64,000 nt of DNA from Pandoraea terrigena (GTDB lineage: Bacteria; Pseudomonadota; Gammaproteobacteria; Burkholderiales; Burkholderiaceae): NCBI RefSeq assembly GCF_902459705.1, contig NZ_CABPRU010000001.1, positions 310,001-374,000 of the forward strand, in the 5' to 3' direction. Each line of letters opens with the position of its first letter. Position 1 is the stretch's first letter. This document shows, piece after piece, positions 1 through 8,674 of the stretch. Both the position numbers and the translations under genes were made by a program. A model generated the notes under the pieces. The model saw only the letters and a list, made by a program, of their open reading frames with translations, had not been told where the DNA came from and did no database searches.

Positions 1-521
1 ATGGTGACTTGCGACTTGGCATCCGGGCGCAGCCAGGGCAGACGACCGTCACGGCGCACTTGCGACTGGCGCTCGACCAGACGGTGCGACAGGTAGATCG
101 GCAGCGGCATGAGTTCCGGCGTTTCATCGCAGGCGTAGCCGAACATCAGGCCCTGGTCGCCGGCGCCCTGATCGAGGTTGTCGTCATGCGCACGGTCCAC
201 ACCCTGGGCGATGTCCGGCGACTGGCGATCGTAGGCGACCAGCACCGCGCAACCCTTGTAGTCGATACCGTAGTCGGTGTTGTCGTAGCCGATGCGGCGG
301 ATGGTTTCGCGCGCGACCTGCTGGTAGTCGACCGTGGCGGTCGTGGTGATTTCACCCGCCAGCACGACGAGGCCCGTGTTGCACAGCGTTTCTGCGGCAA
401 CACGCGCGTACTTGTCTTGCGTCAGGATGGCGTCGAGAACGGCATCCGAAATCTGGTCGGCGACCTTGTCCGGGTGGCCTTCGGAGACCGATTCGGAAGT
501 AAAGAGATAGTCGTTCGCCAC
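1..521 (-). CDS. metK: S-adenosylmethionine synthetase (partial, C-terminus beyond left edge)
   Basis: Makes SAM from methionine and ATP in the cytosol. The minus-strand translation begins [20 protein letters not shown], the conserved MetK N-terminus with the GHPDK ATP-binding motif. About 173 of the usual ~385-395 residues lie in the window; the 3' part is off the left edge. I chose the GTG start at 521 because AAAGGAG (534-528) sits six bases upstream and the family alignment begins there. The gene is divergent from lpxL. Its ~150-base leader carries a SAM-II-like fold, annotated separately, which suggests feedback control by SAM. Confidence 0.95.
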   Translation of the reverse strand, partial: MANDYLFTSESVSEGHPDKVADQISDAVLDAILTQDKYARVAAETLCNTGLVVLAGEITTTATVDYQQVARETIRRIGYDNTDYGIDYKGCAVLVAYDRQSPDIAQGVDRAHDDNLDQGAGDQGLMFGYACDETPELMPLPIYLSHRLVERQSQVRRDGRLPWLRPDAKSQVT

Positions 522-585
522 TTCTGGCTCCTTTAAACGAATTTGGCGACTCACGTTGCCGTCATCGGAGGGGAAGCGGCGACGC

Positions 586-669
586 TTTAGCGGAAAATTG
601 GTCGAATGCGCTGCCTCGATAGGGTGGCACATCCGAATCGCCCCGCAAGTTGTCAGTTAACTCGGCGAT
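586..669 (-). promoter_or_regulatory. candidate SAM-II-like riboswitch in the metK leader
   Basis: Read on the minus strand: P1 AUCGCC (669-664) pairs with GGCGAU (642-637). The 21-base loop starts GAGUU and contains CUUGC. Directly after P1 comes an extra hairpin (636-630 with 608-602, extended by 629-626 with 615-612). A GCUAAAG segment follows at 591-585. The order P1, long loop with UUGC, P1', optional hairpin, GCUAAA is that of SAM-II aptamers and matches the metX element in this window. P2 is less clear: a CGGG/UCCG pairing is possible. The element starts where transcription from TATAAT (682-677) should begin. Inference only. Confidence 0.5.
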
Positions 670-676
670 GTCGCTT

Positions 677-682
677 ATTATA
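677..682 (-). promoter_or_regulatory. metK -10 box (TATAAT)
   Basis: A perfect TATAAT reads on the minus strand at 682-677. No convincing -35 hexamer is seen 16-18 bases upstream. Predicted initiation near 670 gives a leader of about 150 bases that begins at the 5' strand of the candidate SAM-II-like P1 stem. The same AT-rich bases may also serve the divergent lpxL gene. Confidence 0.55.
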
Positions 683-709
683 CGCCCCTGAAGAATTCCT
701 GCTTGCGAC

Positions 710-1606
710 ATGGCAACCACTCCCAAGAAATCCCTCGGGTACTACCTGAGCGTTGGCCTGCTGCGCGGGCTCAACCTGTTGCCCTACGGCTGGGTCGCGC
801 GCTTTGGCGCGGGCCTCGGGCACCTGTTGTACCGGATTCCCAGCTCTCGAAAGCGCGTCGTGCACACCAATTTGCGGCTGTGCTTTCCACATTGGGACGA
901 AGCGACGCGCGAGCGCGTCGCCAAGGCGTCGTTCGTGCACGCCATTCGCAGCTACGCCGAGCGCAGCGTGCAATGGTTCGCCGACGGCAAGAAGCTGGAG
1001 CGGCTCATCGAACTCGACTCGGCCGTCGACCTGCGCGACCCGAATATGCCGCCGACGATTCTGCTCGGGTTCCACTTCGTGGGCATCGAGGCGGGCTCGG
1101 TGTTTATCAATTACTCGCTGCACCGGCCGTGCGCGTCGCTCTACACGCCGATGTCGAACCCGGCGTTCGACGCCATGGCGCGCGAGCAGCGTGGTCGTTT
1201 CGACGCGCAAATGATCCCGCGCGGCGACAGCGCGCGCGACGTGCTGCGCATGTTCCGCAAAGGCAAGCCGGTCATGCTGGCGGCCGACATGGACTACGGC
1301 GCACGAAACTCCACGTTCGTGCCGTTCTTCGGCGTTCCGACCTGTACGCTGACGTCGGTGTCACGTCTCGCCGAGGTCGGCCGGGCCCAGATCCTGCCGT
1401 TCATCGGCGAGGTGCTGCCCAATTTCAAGGGCTACCGCCTCAAGGTCTTCCCGGTGTGGGAAAACTACCCGAGCGGCGACCCGGACGCCGACGCGCGCCG
1501 CATGAACGCGTTCCTCGAAGAACAGATCCTGAAGATGCCGGAGCAGTACTACTGGGTGCACAAGCGCTTCAAGACGCGCCCGCCCGGCGAGCCGGGCGTG
1601 TATTGA
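710..1606 (+). CDS. lpxL: lipid A biosynthesis lauroyl/myristoyl acyltransferase (LpxL/HtrB family)
   Basis: Transfers a secondary acyl chain from acyl-ACP to lipid A precursor at the inner face of the cytoplasmic membrane. The 298-residue length fits the family. The catalytic H-x4-E motif is visible as H122...E127 in the segment [12 protein letters not shown], and an N-terminal hydrophobic stretch (about residues 10-45) can anchor it. It is divergent from metK, as in other Burkholderiaceae, and followed closely by dapF. Which acyl chain is used cannot be told from sequence. Confidence 0.9.
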   Translation: MATTPKKSLGYYLSVGLLRGLNLLPYGWVARFGAGLGHLLYRIPSSRKRVVHTNLRLCFPHWDEATRERVAKASFVHAIRSYAERSVQWFADGKKLERLIELDSAVDLRDPNMPPTILLGFHFVGIEAGSVFINYSLHRPCASLYTPMSNPAFDAMAREQRGRFDAQMIPRGDSARDVLRMFRKGKPVMLAADMDYGARNSTFVPFFGVPTCTLTSVSRLAEVGRAQILPFIGEVLPNFKGYRLKVFPVWENYPSGDPDADARRMNAFLEEQILKMPEQYYWVHKRFKTRPPGEPGVY

Positions 1607-1649
1607 CGGGCGCCGGATGCGCGTCGACCTTCTCCACTACAATAGCGGC

Positions 1650-2501
1650 ATGAAGCTCAAATTCACTAAGATGCAAGGCGCCGGTAACGACTTCGTCGTG
1701 ATCGACGGCATCTCGCAGACCATCGATTTCGCGCCCGAGCAGTGGCGCGCGCTCGCCGACCGCCATTTCGGCGTCGGCGCCGATCAGCTCCTGCTCGTCG
1801 AACGCTCGATGCAGCCCGGCGTGGACTTCCGCTATCGCATCTTCAACGCCGACGGCGGCGAGGTCGAGCATTGCGGCAACGGCGCGCGCTGCTTCGTCAA
1901 GTTCGTGCGCGACACGGGGCTGACCGACAAGCGTTCGGTACGCGTCGAGGTCCAGCAGGGCGTGATCACGCTTACGATGCGCGACGACGGCCAGGTCAGC
2001 GTTGACATGGGCGCGCCGATCCTCACGGCGTCGGACGTGCCGTTCGACGCCAACGGGCTGGCAGGCCGTCGCGAGGGCGACGACATGCTCTGGCCGCTCG
2101 ACGTGGCCGGCAAGACGACGTGGATTTCCGTGGTCTCGATGGGCAATCCGCACGCCGTGCAGGTGGTGGAGGACGTCGATACCGCGCCGGTGGAAACGGA
2201 CGGCCCGCAGATCGAGCGTCATGCGCGCTTCCCGCGTCGTGTGAATGCAGGCTTCCTGCAGGTGGTGGACAAGCATCGGGCGCGTCTGCGCGTGTACGAG
2301 CGCGGTGCCGGCGAAACGCTCGCCTGCGGCACCGGTGCGTGCGCGGCGGCAGTGGCGGGCATCCGCCGTGGCCTGCTTGCCGCGCCCGTGGCCATCGAGA
2401 CGCGCGGCGGCACGCTCACCATCGACTGGGATGGCGCAAGCGGCCCGGTCATCATGACGGGACCGGCCACCACGGTCTTCGAAGGGACGATCGAGATCTG
2501 A
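1650..2501 (+). CDS. dapF: diaminopimelate epimerase
   Basis: Converts LL- to meso-diaminopimelate for lysine and peptidoglycan synthesis. The protein has 283 residues and both catalytic cysteines: C75 in the CGNGARC motif and C226 in ACGTGAC. It is the first gene of dapF-DUF484-xerC, a conserved order in proteobacteria. The ATG at 1650 matches the family N-terminus ([15 protein letters not shown]) but has no Shine-Dalgarno. A TACAAT at 1638-1643 would place transcription start at or next to the ATG, so the mRNA may be leaderless. Confidence 0.95.
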   Translation: MKLKFTKMQGAGNDFVVIDGISQTIDFAPEQWRALADRHFGVGADQLLLVERSMQPGVDFRYRIFNADGGEVEHCGNGARCFVKFVRDTGLTDKRSVRVEVQQGVITLTMRDDGQVSVDMGAPILTASDVPFDANGLAGRREGDDMLWPLDVAGKTTWISVVSMGNPHAVQVVEDVDTAPVETDGPQIERHARFPRRVNAGFLQVVDKHRARLRVYERGAGETLACGTGACAAAVAGIRRGLLAAPVAIETRGGTLTIDWDGASGPVIMTGPATTVFEGTIEI

Positions 2502-2669
2502 CGCGGACTGTCGGTTCCGACGTTCCGCGCGGACGCGCTGCGGTAGCGGCACAGTAAGATTTTGGTTTCTGAAGGACTCTGATTTAGCGACCCTGGCGGC
2601 CGCATGCCACGCTTGTGCCTTGTGCGCAGAAGTGGCTGGCGGCCGTTGACGAACAGCAGACGGACACTC

Positions 2670-3338
2670 ATGAACGACCGAGATATTGCGGAATACCTGA
2701 TTGCGCATCCCGACTTTTTCGAACGCCATGCCGAATTGCTGGCGGGCGTGCGGCTCACCAGTCCGCACGGCCAGCGTGCCGTGTCGCTGCAAGAGCGTCA
2801 GATCGAGATGCAGCGTGAGAAGACCAAGCAGATCGAGCGACGCCTCGCGGAACTGATGCGCTATGGCCACGAAAACGACGATATCTCGGCCAAACTGCAT
2901 CGGTGGACCCTCGGCCTGCTCGGCGAGCGTGATCCGCATGCCTTGCCCGACGCGATCGCCCGGGGTTTGCGCGACGTTTTCAACGTCCCCTACGCGGCGG
3001 TTCGCGTGTGGAACGTGGCGGCGCCGTATGCACCCGCCGAGTTCGCCCGCAGCGTGAGCGAAGAGGTGAAAATCTTCGCGTCGAGCCTCGCGACGCCCTA
3101 TTGCGGCGCCAATACCGGTTTCGAAGCGGTCACGTGGCTCGGCGCGCCGAGCGATCCGGCGTCGGTGGCCCTGCTCGCGCTGCGCGACCCGCAACTGACC
3201 GATGGACCGGTCTTCGGCCTGCTCGTCATGGGTTCGGAAGACGCCCGCCGTTTCCACGACGGCATGGCGACCGACTTCCTGTCGCAGATCGGTGAGCTGG
3301 CCGGGGCGGCGCTCAGCAAGCTGCGCGCGAACGACTGA
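2670..3338 (+). CDS. DUF484 family protein
   Basis: A 222-residue GAF-like protein of the DUF484 family, found between dapF and xerC in many proteobacteria. The N-terminal part (MNDRDIAEYLIAHPDFFERH) is the family signature. A charged helix at about residues 45-70 precedes the GAF-like core. Biochemical function is unknown. The start at ATG 2670 fits the family, 168 bases after dapF. Co-occurrence with xerC suggests a link to chromosome-dimer resolution, but that is inference. Confidence 0.85.
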   Translation: MNDRDIAEYLIAHPDFFERHAELLAGVRLTSPHGQRAVSLQERQIEMQREKTKQIERRLAELMRYGHENDDISAKLHRWTLGLLGERDPHALPDAIARGLRDVFNVPYAAVRVWNVAAPYAPAEFARSVSEEVKIFASSLATPYCGANTGFEAVTWLGAPSDPASVALLALRDPQLTDGPVFGLLVMGSEDARRFHDGMATDFLSQIGELAGAALSKLRAND

Positions 3339-3396
3339 TGCGCGTCGCCGGCGCCCTGTCGGTCTGACGATCTGACGGCTCAATTCACCACGGCTC

Positions 3397-4443
3397 ATGG
3401 TCACCTCGACTCGATCGCCACGTCCTGTCAGCGGGGCCGCATCCAAGGCCCGCGCCGGTCAATCCTCGCTGGCACGCGGGCGCAAGCCCAAGGCGGACGC
3501 CGAAGCGCCGATCGACGATGCGCCGCTCGAACCAGGCATCCGCGACTACCTCACGTCGCTCGCCAGTGAGCGTAAGCTCGCCGGACTCACCCTGGAGAAC
3601 TACACGCGCGACCTTCGCCAGTTGCAGCGTCTGGCGCGCGGCCGTTCGCTCGAATCGCTGGAGCATGGCGACATTCGCCACTTCGTCATGCAGTTGCATG
3701 GCGAGGGCCTCGTCGGCCGCTCGATCGCCCGCAAGCTCTCCGCCTGGCGCGGCTACTTCGCCTGGCTCGCCCAGCGCACCTCGCTGGCGGCCAATCCGGT
3801 CGAAGGCGTGCGTGCGCCAAAGCAGCCCAAGCCGTTGCCGAAGGCGCTGTCGCCGGATCAGGCGTCGGCCCTCGTCGAGTTTGCCTCGGGCACGTCCGCC
3901 GAGGCCGTCCGCAACCGGGCGATGTTCGAACTGCTGTACTCGTCGGGCCTGCGTCTGTCGGAACTCACGAGCCTCGACCATTGCTATGTCGAAGCCGACG
4001 GCTACCGTTCCGCGAGCTGGCTGGATTTGCCCGAACGCGACGTGGTTGTGACCGGCAAGGGGAACAAGCGACGCCGCGTGCCGGTGGGTGAGAAAGCGGC
4101 GCTGGCGCTGACCCGTTGGCTGGACATGCGTGCCGCGCTGGCAACGGCCGAGCCGCATGCATTGTTCCTGTCGGCGCGCGGCAAGCGCATCGGCGCGCGC
4201 GCGGTGCAGCAAGGGCTGGCGCGCCACGCGCTGGCGGCCGGCCTGCCCACACACGTCCACCCGCACATGTTGCGCCACTCGTTCGCCACGCATGTCCTGC
4301 AATCGTCCGGCGATCTGCGCGCCGTGCAGGAAATGCTGGGTCACAGCAATATTTCGACGACGCAGATCTATACGAAACTCGACTTCCAACATCTTGCGAA
4401 GGTCTATGATCAGGCGCATCCGCGCTCGCGCAAGAAGCCCTGA
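3397..4443 (+). CDS. xerC: site-specific tyrosine recombinase XerC
   Basis: Resolves chromosome dimers at dif together with XerD. The N-terminal SAM-like core-binding domain spans about residues 45-130 and the catalytic domain about 150-340. Visible catalytic residues are R186 (SGLRLSEL), the beta-hairpin Lys (TGKGNKRRR), HxxR (HMLRHSF), LGHSNISTTQ and the nucleophile Y325. Length is 348 residues, some 40 longer than E. coli XerC because of a basic, Ala/Arg-rich N-terminal extension. The ATG at 3397 has no strong ribosome site, so a later start cannot be excluded. Confidence 0.93.
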   Translation: MVTSTRSPRPVSGAASKARAGQSSLARGRKPKADAEAPIDDAPLEPGIRDYLTSLASERKLAGLTLENYTRDLRQLQRLARGRSLESLEHGDIRHFVMQLHGEGLVGRSIARKLSAWRGYFAWLAQRTSLAANPVEGVRAPKQPKPLPKALSPDQASALVEFASGTSAEAVRNRAMFELLYSSGLRLSELTSLDHCYVEADGYRSASWLDLPERDVVVTGKGNKRRRVPVGEKAALALTRWLDMRAALATAEPHALFLSARGKRIGARAVQQGLARHALAAGLPTHVHPHMLRHSFATHVLQSSGDLRAVQEMLGHSNISTTQIYTKLDFQHLAKVYDQAHPRSRKKP

Positions 4444-4601
4444 GCGTTGCGGCGCACGGGGCGACTCGGTGTAGAATCGCGTCCTTCCCCAGCAAGTCCC
4501 GCACGTTGTCCGTCTGCCGGACGTCACTCTCCGGAGGCGACGCCGCTGCCCGTGCCGTACGACTTGCCGTCACCCCGTAGGCAACCGTTGGTCCGTCCCG
4601 C

Positions 4602-5816
4602 ATGAATACCTTGACCCTCAAGCCCGGCAAAGAAAAGTCCTTGCTGCGCCGTCACCCCTGGATTTACGCCACCGCCGTGGCGCGCGTGGACGGCAAGCCG
4701 GCTTCCGGCGCGACGGTCGTGGTGCGCGCCGCCGACGGGCGCTTTCTCGCGCGCGCCGCCTTCAGCCCGGTCTCCGCCATCCGCGCGCGCGTATGGACGT
4801 TCGATGAAAACGAGCCGGTCGATCATGCGTTCTTCAAACGTCGCGTGAGCGCCGCTCTCGCCTATCGCGAACAGATGGTGCACGACACCGGCGCCACCCG
4901 CGTGATCTTCGGCGAGGCCGACGGCTTGCCGGGCCTGATCGTCGACCGATACCAGTCGGCTCCCGGCGCACCAGTGACGGACCAGATCGTCTGCCAGTTC
5001 ATGGCCGCGGGCGTGGAGGCCTGGAAGGACGCGATCGTACACGCCCTCGTCGGCGCGACCGGCTGCCCCAATGTCTACGAGCGCTCCGATGCCGCCGTGC
5101 GCGAGCGCGAAGGCCTGCCGAGCCTCACGGGCGTGCTGGCGGGGGCCGAGCCGCCCGAGGCCCCCGAGTTGCTGACGACGTATGAGTGCGGGGTGAAGTA
5201 TTACGTCGACGTGCGTCACGGGCACAAGACTGGCTTCTATGTCGATCAGCGCGACAACCGTCTGCTGGTGCAGCAACAGGCCAAGGGCCGCGACGTGCTC
5301 AACTGCTTCTGCTATACCGGCGGCTTTTCGCTGGCGGCGTTGGCGGGCGGGGCACAGAGCGTGCTGTCCATCGACTCGTCGGGCGACGCGTTGGCGATCG
5401 GCGCGCGCAACGTCGAACTCAACGGTTTCGATGCCGCGCGTGCCGAATGGCGCGACGCCGATGTCTTCAAGACCCTGCGCGCGTTGCGCGAAGAGGGGCG
5501 GGTGTTCGACATGATCGTGCTCGATCCGCCGAAGTTTGCGCCGTCGGCCCACCACGTGGACCGTGCCGCGCGGGCGTACAAGGACATCAACATGGCGGGC
5601 TTCAAGTTGTTGCGTCCGGGCGGCCAGCTGCTGACGTACTCATGCTCGGGCGCGATCGACGCCGACCTGTTCCAGAAGATCGTGGCGGGCGCGGCCGTCG
5701 ATGCCGGTGTCGACGCACGCATTCTGCGCCGCCTGTCGGCAGGCATGGACCACCCGATGCTCACGCAATTCCCTGAAGGCGAATACCTCAAGGGGCTTTG
5801 GCTACAACGAATGTAA
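4602..5816 (+). CDS. rlmI: class I SAM-dependent rRNA methyltransferase (RlmI-like)
   Basis: A predicted 23S rRNA cytosine-5 methyltransferase of the RlmI/YccW family, 404 residues. The N-terminal PUA-type domain (about residues 1-80) is followed by a Rossmann methyltransferase with the SAM-binding segment NCFCYTGGFSLAALAGGA and the catalytic motif VLDPPKFAP. The cysteine in YSCSG near residue 345 fits the family. It starts 158 bases after xerC and is convergent with the DMT permease. Specificity for C1962 is inferred from family. Confidence 0.85.
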   Translation: MNTLTLKPGKEKSLLRRHPWIYATAVARVDGKPASGATVVVRAADGRFLARAAFSPVSAIRARVWTFDENEPVDHAFFKRRVSAALAYREQMVHDTGATRVIFGEADGLPGLIVDRYQSAPGAPVTDQIVCQFMAAGVEAWKDAIVHALVGATGCPNVYERSDAAVREREGLPSLTGVLAGAEPPEAPELLTTYECGVKYYVDVRHGHKTGFYVDQRDNRLLVQQQAKGRDVLNCFCYTGGFSLAALAGGAQSVLSIDSSGDALAIGARNVELNGFDAARAEWRDADVFKTLRALREEGRVFDMIVLDPPKFAPSAHHVDRAARAYKDINMAGFKLLRPGGQLLTYSCSGAIDADLFQKIVAGAAVDAGVDARILRRLSAGMDHPMLTQFPEGEYLKGLWLQRM

Positions 5817-5836
5817 GTGCTCGCTTTCTTGGGGCA

Positions 5837-6712
5837 TCAATCGAGTGTCAGCGCGACCACGCCCAGCGCGATCAACACGGCACCGCCCACGCGGCGGTGC
5901 ACCTCTCCCTCGCCCAGCAGGCGCACGCCCAGCAGCGCGGCGATCATCATCGACATCTCCCGTGCCGGGGCGACGTGCGAGACCGGCGCGTACTTGAGCG
6001 CTGTCAGGATCAGGAAGTAGGACATCGGCGAGATCAGCGAGATCAGCACGATCTTGCGCCAGTTCGCCTGCCAGAGCATCGTCATGCGCGCGGGACGCGA
6101 GCACGCCATCGGTGCCGAGAGCGCCACCCGCAGCACGTTCTCCAGGTAGTAATAGACGAGCGGCGCGAGCAACAGCGTGCGAATGGCGTAGGCGTCGGCC
6201 AGCGTATATGCCGCGATGAAGCCGCCCGTCAGCACGCCCCAACCGGCACCCGCGTGCAGGGCGCCGCGCCGGAACAGGCGCTCGCCACCGGCAATGAGCA
6301 GCACGCCCATCACGACCAGGCTGATCCCGAAAAGCGCCAGCCAACCCGGGCGTTCCCCCAGCAACACGATGGCACCCAGCGACGAGAGCAACGGCCCGGT
6401 GCCGCGCGCCAGCGGGTAAACAACCGACAGGTCGCCCACGCGATAGCCGCGCTGCAAGACCAGCGTGTAGCCGTAGTGAAGCAGGGCGCTCGTGGCGATG
6501 ACGATCCAGCCGAGTGTATTCGGCCAATGGGCGTGCGAGCCGATCAGGAAGAACAGCGCCAGTGGCGTGTACAGCACCACGGTGAGCAACGCATAGAGGA
6601 AGACGAGTTGCGGGCCGCCGCCTTCGCTCGTGTCGATGCGCTTGGCGAGGAAATTCCAGGTGGCGTGCAGAAAAGCGGCAGTGACGACAAGGGCGAGAGC
6701 GGTGGGCGACAT
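5837..6712 (-). CDS. EamA/DMT superfamily permease
   Basis: A 291-residue inner-membrane protein with about ten hydrophobic helices and two EamA repeats (drug/metabolite transporter superfamily). The ATG at 6712 gives MSPTALALVVTAAFLHATWN, the usual start of the first helix; an in-frame TTG upstream is less likely. The stop lies 20 bases from that of the methyltransferase (convergent). The gene is divergent from the Zur-like regulator. Substrate is unknown. Confidence 0.8.
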   Translation of the reverse strand: MSPTALALVVTAAFLHATWNFLAKRIDTSEGGGPQLVFLYALLTVVLYTPLALFFLIGSHAHWPNTLGWIVIATSALLHYGYTLVLQRGYRVGDLSVVYPLARGTGPLLSSLGAIVLLGERPGWLALFGISLVVMGVLLIAGGERLFRRGALHAGAGWGVLTGGFIAAYTLADAYAIRTLLLAPLVYYYLENVLRVALSAPMACSRPARMTMLWQANWRKIVLISLISPMSYFLILTALKYAPVSHVAPAREMSMMIAALLGVRLLGEGEVHRRVGGAVLIALGVVALTLD

Positions 6713-6825
6713 GGCGATCGGTGATTTTTGCGTCAATTGTAAGGCGCCTTCGTCGTCGACTTCCCGCCAGAATCGGCCGGCGTGCCTCGGTGGTCCCCTG
6801 GCGCTCGCGACAAAGCGCTCACTGT

Positions 6826-6840
6826 TGCAACTCGGTTGCA
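6826..6840. promoter_or_regulatory. putative Zur operator upstream of the fur-family gene
   Basis: The inverted repeat TGCAAC-TCG-GTTGCA overlaps a -35-like TTGCAG (6836-6841), which lies 17 bases before a TTAAAT -10 (6859-6864). It shares both half-sites and almost the same spacer with the larger palindrome at 9526-9548. Position suggests autoregulation by the Fur-family protein. Assignment to Zur rather than Fur is inference. Confidence 0.6.
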
Positions 6841-6870
6841 GCGCTGACGGGGCTGTGCTTAAATCGATTC

Positions 6871-7365
6871 ATGAGCCTTACTCAACTACAACCGTATCTG
6901 GAAGCGGCCCGCGCAAGCTTGCAGGAGCAATCGGGCCGTGTGACCTCGGGGCGCGTCCGTGTGCTGGCGCTGCTGCTCAAGGCAGGCCGTCCGCTCACGC
7001 ATCAGGAAGTGCTGGCCGATCTTGCCACCGACGCCGATCCGCTCGACCGTGTCACGGCCTACCGCGTGCTCGATTGGCTGGTCGCGCAGGGCTGGGCCAT
7101 CAAGCAGGCCGGCGACGACCGCATTTTCCGCTTCGTGATGGCCGAGCATGTCGACCCGCAACGCGCTGCGTCGCCGCGTCCGCATACGCAACACGGACAT
7201 TTTCGTTGCGTACGCTGCCACCGAACCTTCTGTCTTGACGATTGGCCGCAGCATCCCCAATTAAGTGAGCGCGAACTCAAGCGCCTGCCCAAGGGTTTCG
7301 TGGGCGAACAGGTCGAGCTAATGATTCACGGCACCTGCGCGCAGTGCGCGGGCGCCCCCAACTGA
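6871..7365 (+). CDS. zur: Fur-family metal-dependent repressor, probably Zur
   Basis: A 164-residue Fur-superfamily protein with an N-terminal winged helix (about residues 10-90). Two CxxC pairs (HFRCVRCHRTFC and HGTCAQC) form the structural zinc site. The Zur assignment rests on context: a CobW GTPase follows, a ZnuD-like receptor lies nearby, and a shared palindrome occurs at its own promoter and before the receptor region. The predicted promoter would start transcription within a few bases of the ATG. It could instead be another Fur paralogue. Confidence 0.75.
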   Translation: MSLTQLQPYLEAARASLQEQSGRVTSGRVRVLALLLKAGRPLTHQEVLADLATDADPLDRVTAYRVLDWLVAQGWAIKQAGDDRIFRFVMAEHVDPQRAASPRPHTQHGHFRCVRCHRTFCLDDWPQHPQLSERELKRLPKGFVGEQVELMIHGTCAQCAGAPN

Positions 7366-7456
7366 CGCGTTCCCAGCCGTTTTTCGCCGCCTCGGGTACA
7401 GTGGGCGACATTCCGGCGGCATCGGGTACGCCGTATGACTACAGGACATAGCATTC

Positions 7457-8539
7457 ATGACCCCCGTCACCATCCTGACCGGCTTTCTCGGCAGCGGGAA
7501 AACCACGCTGCTCAAGCGCATCCTGACCGAGGCGCACGGCATGAAAATCGCCGTCATCGAAAACGAGTTCGGTGAAGAGAACATCGATAACGACATCCTC
7601 GTGCAGGAGAACGCCGAGCAGATCGTGCAGATGAGCAACGGCTGCATTTGCTGCACGATCCGTGGCGACCTGGTGAAGGCGCTGTCCGACCTGAACAGCC
7701 AGCGCGACGCGGGCGAGATTCAGTTCGATCGCGTGGTCATCGAGACGACTGGCCTGGCCAACCCCGGCCCGGTGGCACAGACCTTCTTCATCGACGACGA
7801 AGTGGCCGACACCTACCGGCTTGACGCCATCATCACGCTGGTCGACGCGAAGCACGGCCAGCAGCAGCTCGATCAGCACGAAGTGGTACAGCGCCAGGTG
7901 GGCTTTGCCGATCGCCTGTTCATCACCAAGGCCGATCTGGTCACGCCCGAAGCGCTGGGCGACCTGAAGCATCGCCTCGCGCACATGAATCCGCGTGCGC
8001 CGCAACAGGAAGTCGACTTCGGCCAGGCCGACCTCAAGCAGATCTTCGACCTTCACGGCTTCAACCTGAACGACAAGCTCGACATCGATCCGGACTTCCT
8101 CGGTGCCGATGAGCACGACCATGACCACGATCACGACCATGATCACGACCATGATCATTCGCAATGTGATCACGAACATGACCAGTGTGCCCATGAGGGG
8201 CACGACCACGGTCATGCCCACCACGCCCATGCCCACCACAACGACGCCATCAAGTCGTTCGTCTTCCGCAGTGAGAAGGCCTTCGATCCGGCGAAGCTGG
8301 AGGATTTCCTCGGGAGCATCCTACAGGTGTACGGCGAACGCTTATTGCGTTATAAAGGTGTATTAAACATGCGCGGCATCGACCGCCGGGTCGTGTTCCA
8401 GGGCGTGCACCAGATGATGGGCAGCGACGTGGGCGCGAAATGGCAACCCGGTGAGATGCCGAACACCAAGATGGTGTTCATTGGCGCCGAGCTGCCGAAA
8501 GACATCATCCTGCAAGGGCTGGAGCGCTGTCTGGTCTGA
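7457..8539 (+). CDS. CobW/COG0523 family metal-chaperone GTPase with His-rich insert
   Basis: A predicted G3E GTPase that loads or buffers metal. Visible are the P-loop GFLGSGKTTLLK (about residues 8-19), the metal-binding GCICC motif (about 71-75), and the CobW C-terminal domain (about 265-360). Residues ~217-265 are a strongly His/Asp-rich insert (HDHDHDH runs, plus QCDHEHDQC). COG0523 members next to a Zur gene usually act in zinc allocation. The gene is 91 bases after zur on the same strand. No palindrome of the Zur-like type is seen in that gap, so cotranscription is possible. Confidence 0.85.
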   Translation: MTPVTILTGFLGSGKTTLLKRILTEAHGMKIAVIENEFGEENIDNDILVQENAEQIVQMSNGCICCTIRGDLVKALSDLNSQRDAGEIQFDRVVIETTGLANPGPVAQTFFIDDEVADTYRLDAIITLVDAKHGQQQLDQHEVVQRQVGFADRLFITKADLVTPEALGDLKHRLAHMNPRAPQQEVDFGQADLKQIFDLHGFNLNDKLDIDPDFLGADEHDHDHDHDHDHDHDHSQCDHEHDQCAHEGHDHGHAHHAHAHHNDAIKSFVFRSEKAFDPAKLEDFLGSILQVYGERLLRYKGVLNMRGIDRRVVFQGVHQMMGSDVGAKWQPGEMPNTKMVFIGAELPKDIILQGLERCLV

Positions 8540-8674
8540 GCGGGACCGGCGAACCGTGCAACGGGAAACCCCTTAACCGTGGCCGTTGAACGATTCGGTT
8601 ACAATACGTGCCCACTGGGGCTGCCGCCAGCGAACCGACGCGGCACTTCGGAGGGCAGGCAGAGGAGCACCGCT

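Noticed and set aside
1569-3446. Long minus-strand open frame (625 codons) opposite dapF and DUF484
   Set aside because: Low-complexity Arg/Ala/His-rich translation with no family features; an antisense shadow of GC-rich genes.
3397-4443. Tyrosine recombinase as an integrase of a mobile element
   Set aside because: It sits in the conserved dapF-DUF484-xerC context and matches XerC; no att sites or cargo.
8550-8570. Half-site-like GTGCAACGGGAAACC before dksA as a Zur box
   Set aside because: Only one half matches; the inverted partner GTTGCA is absent.
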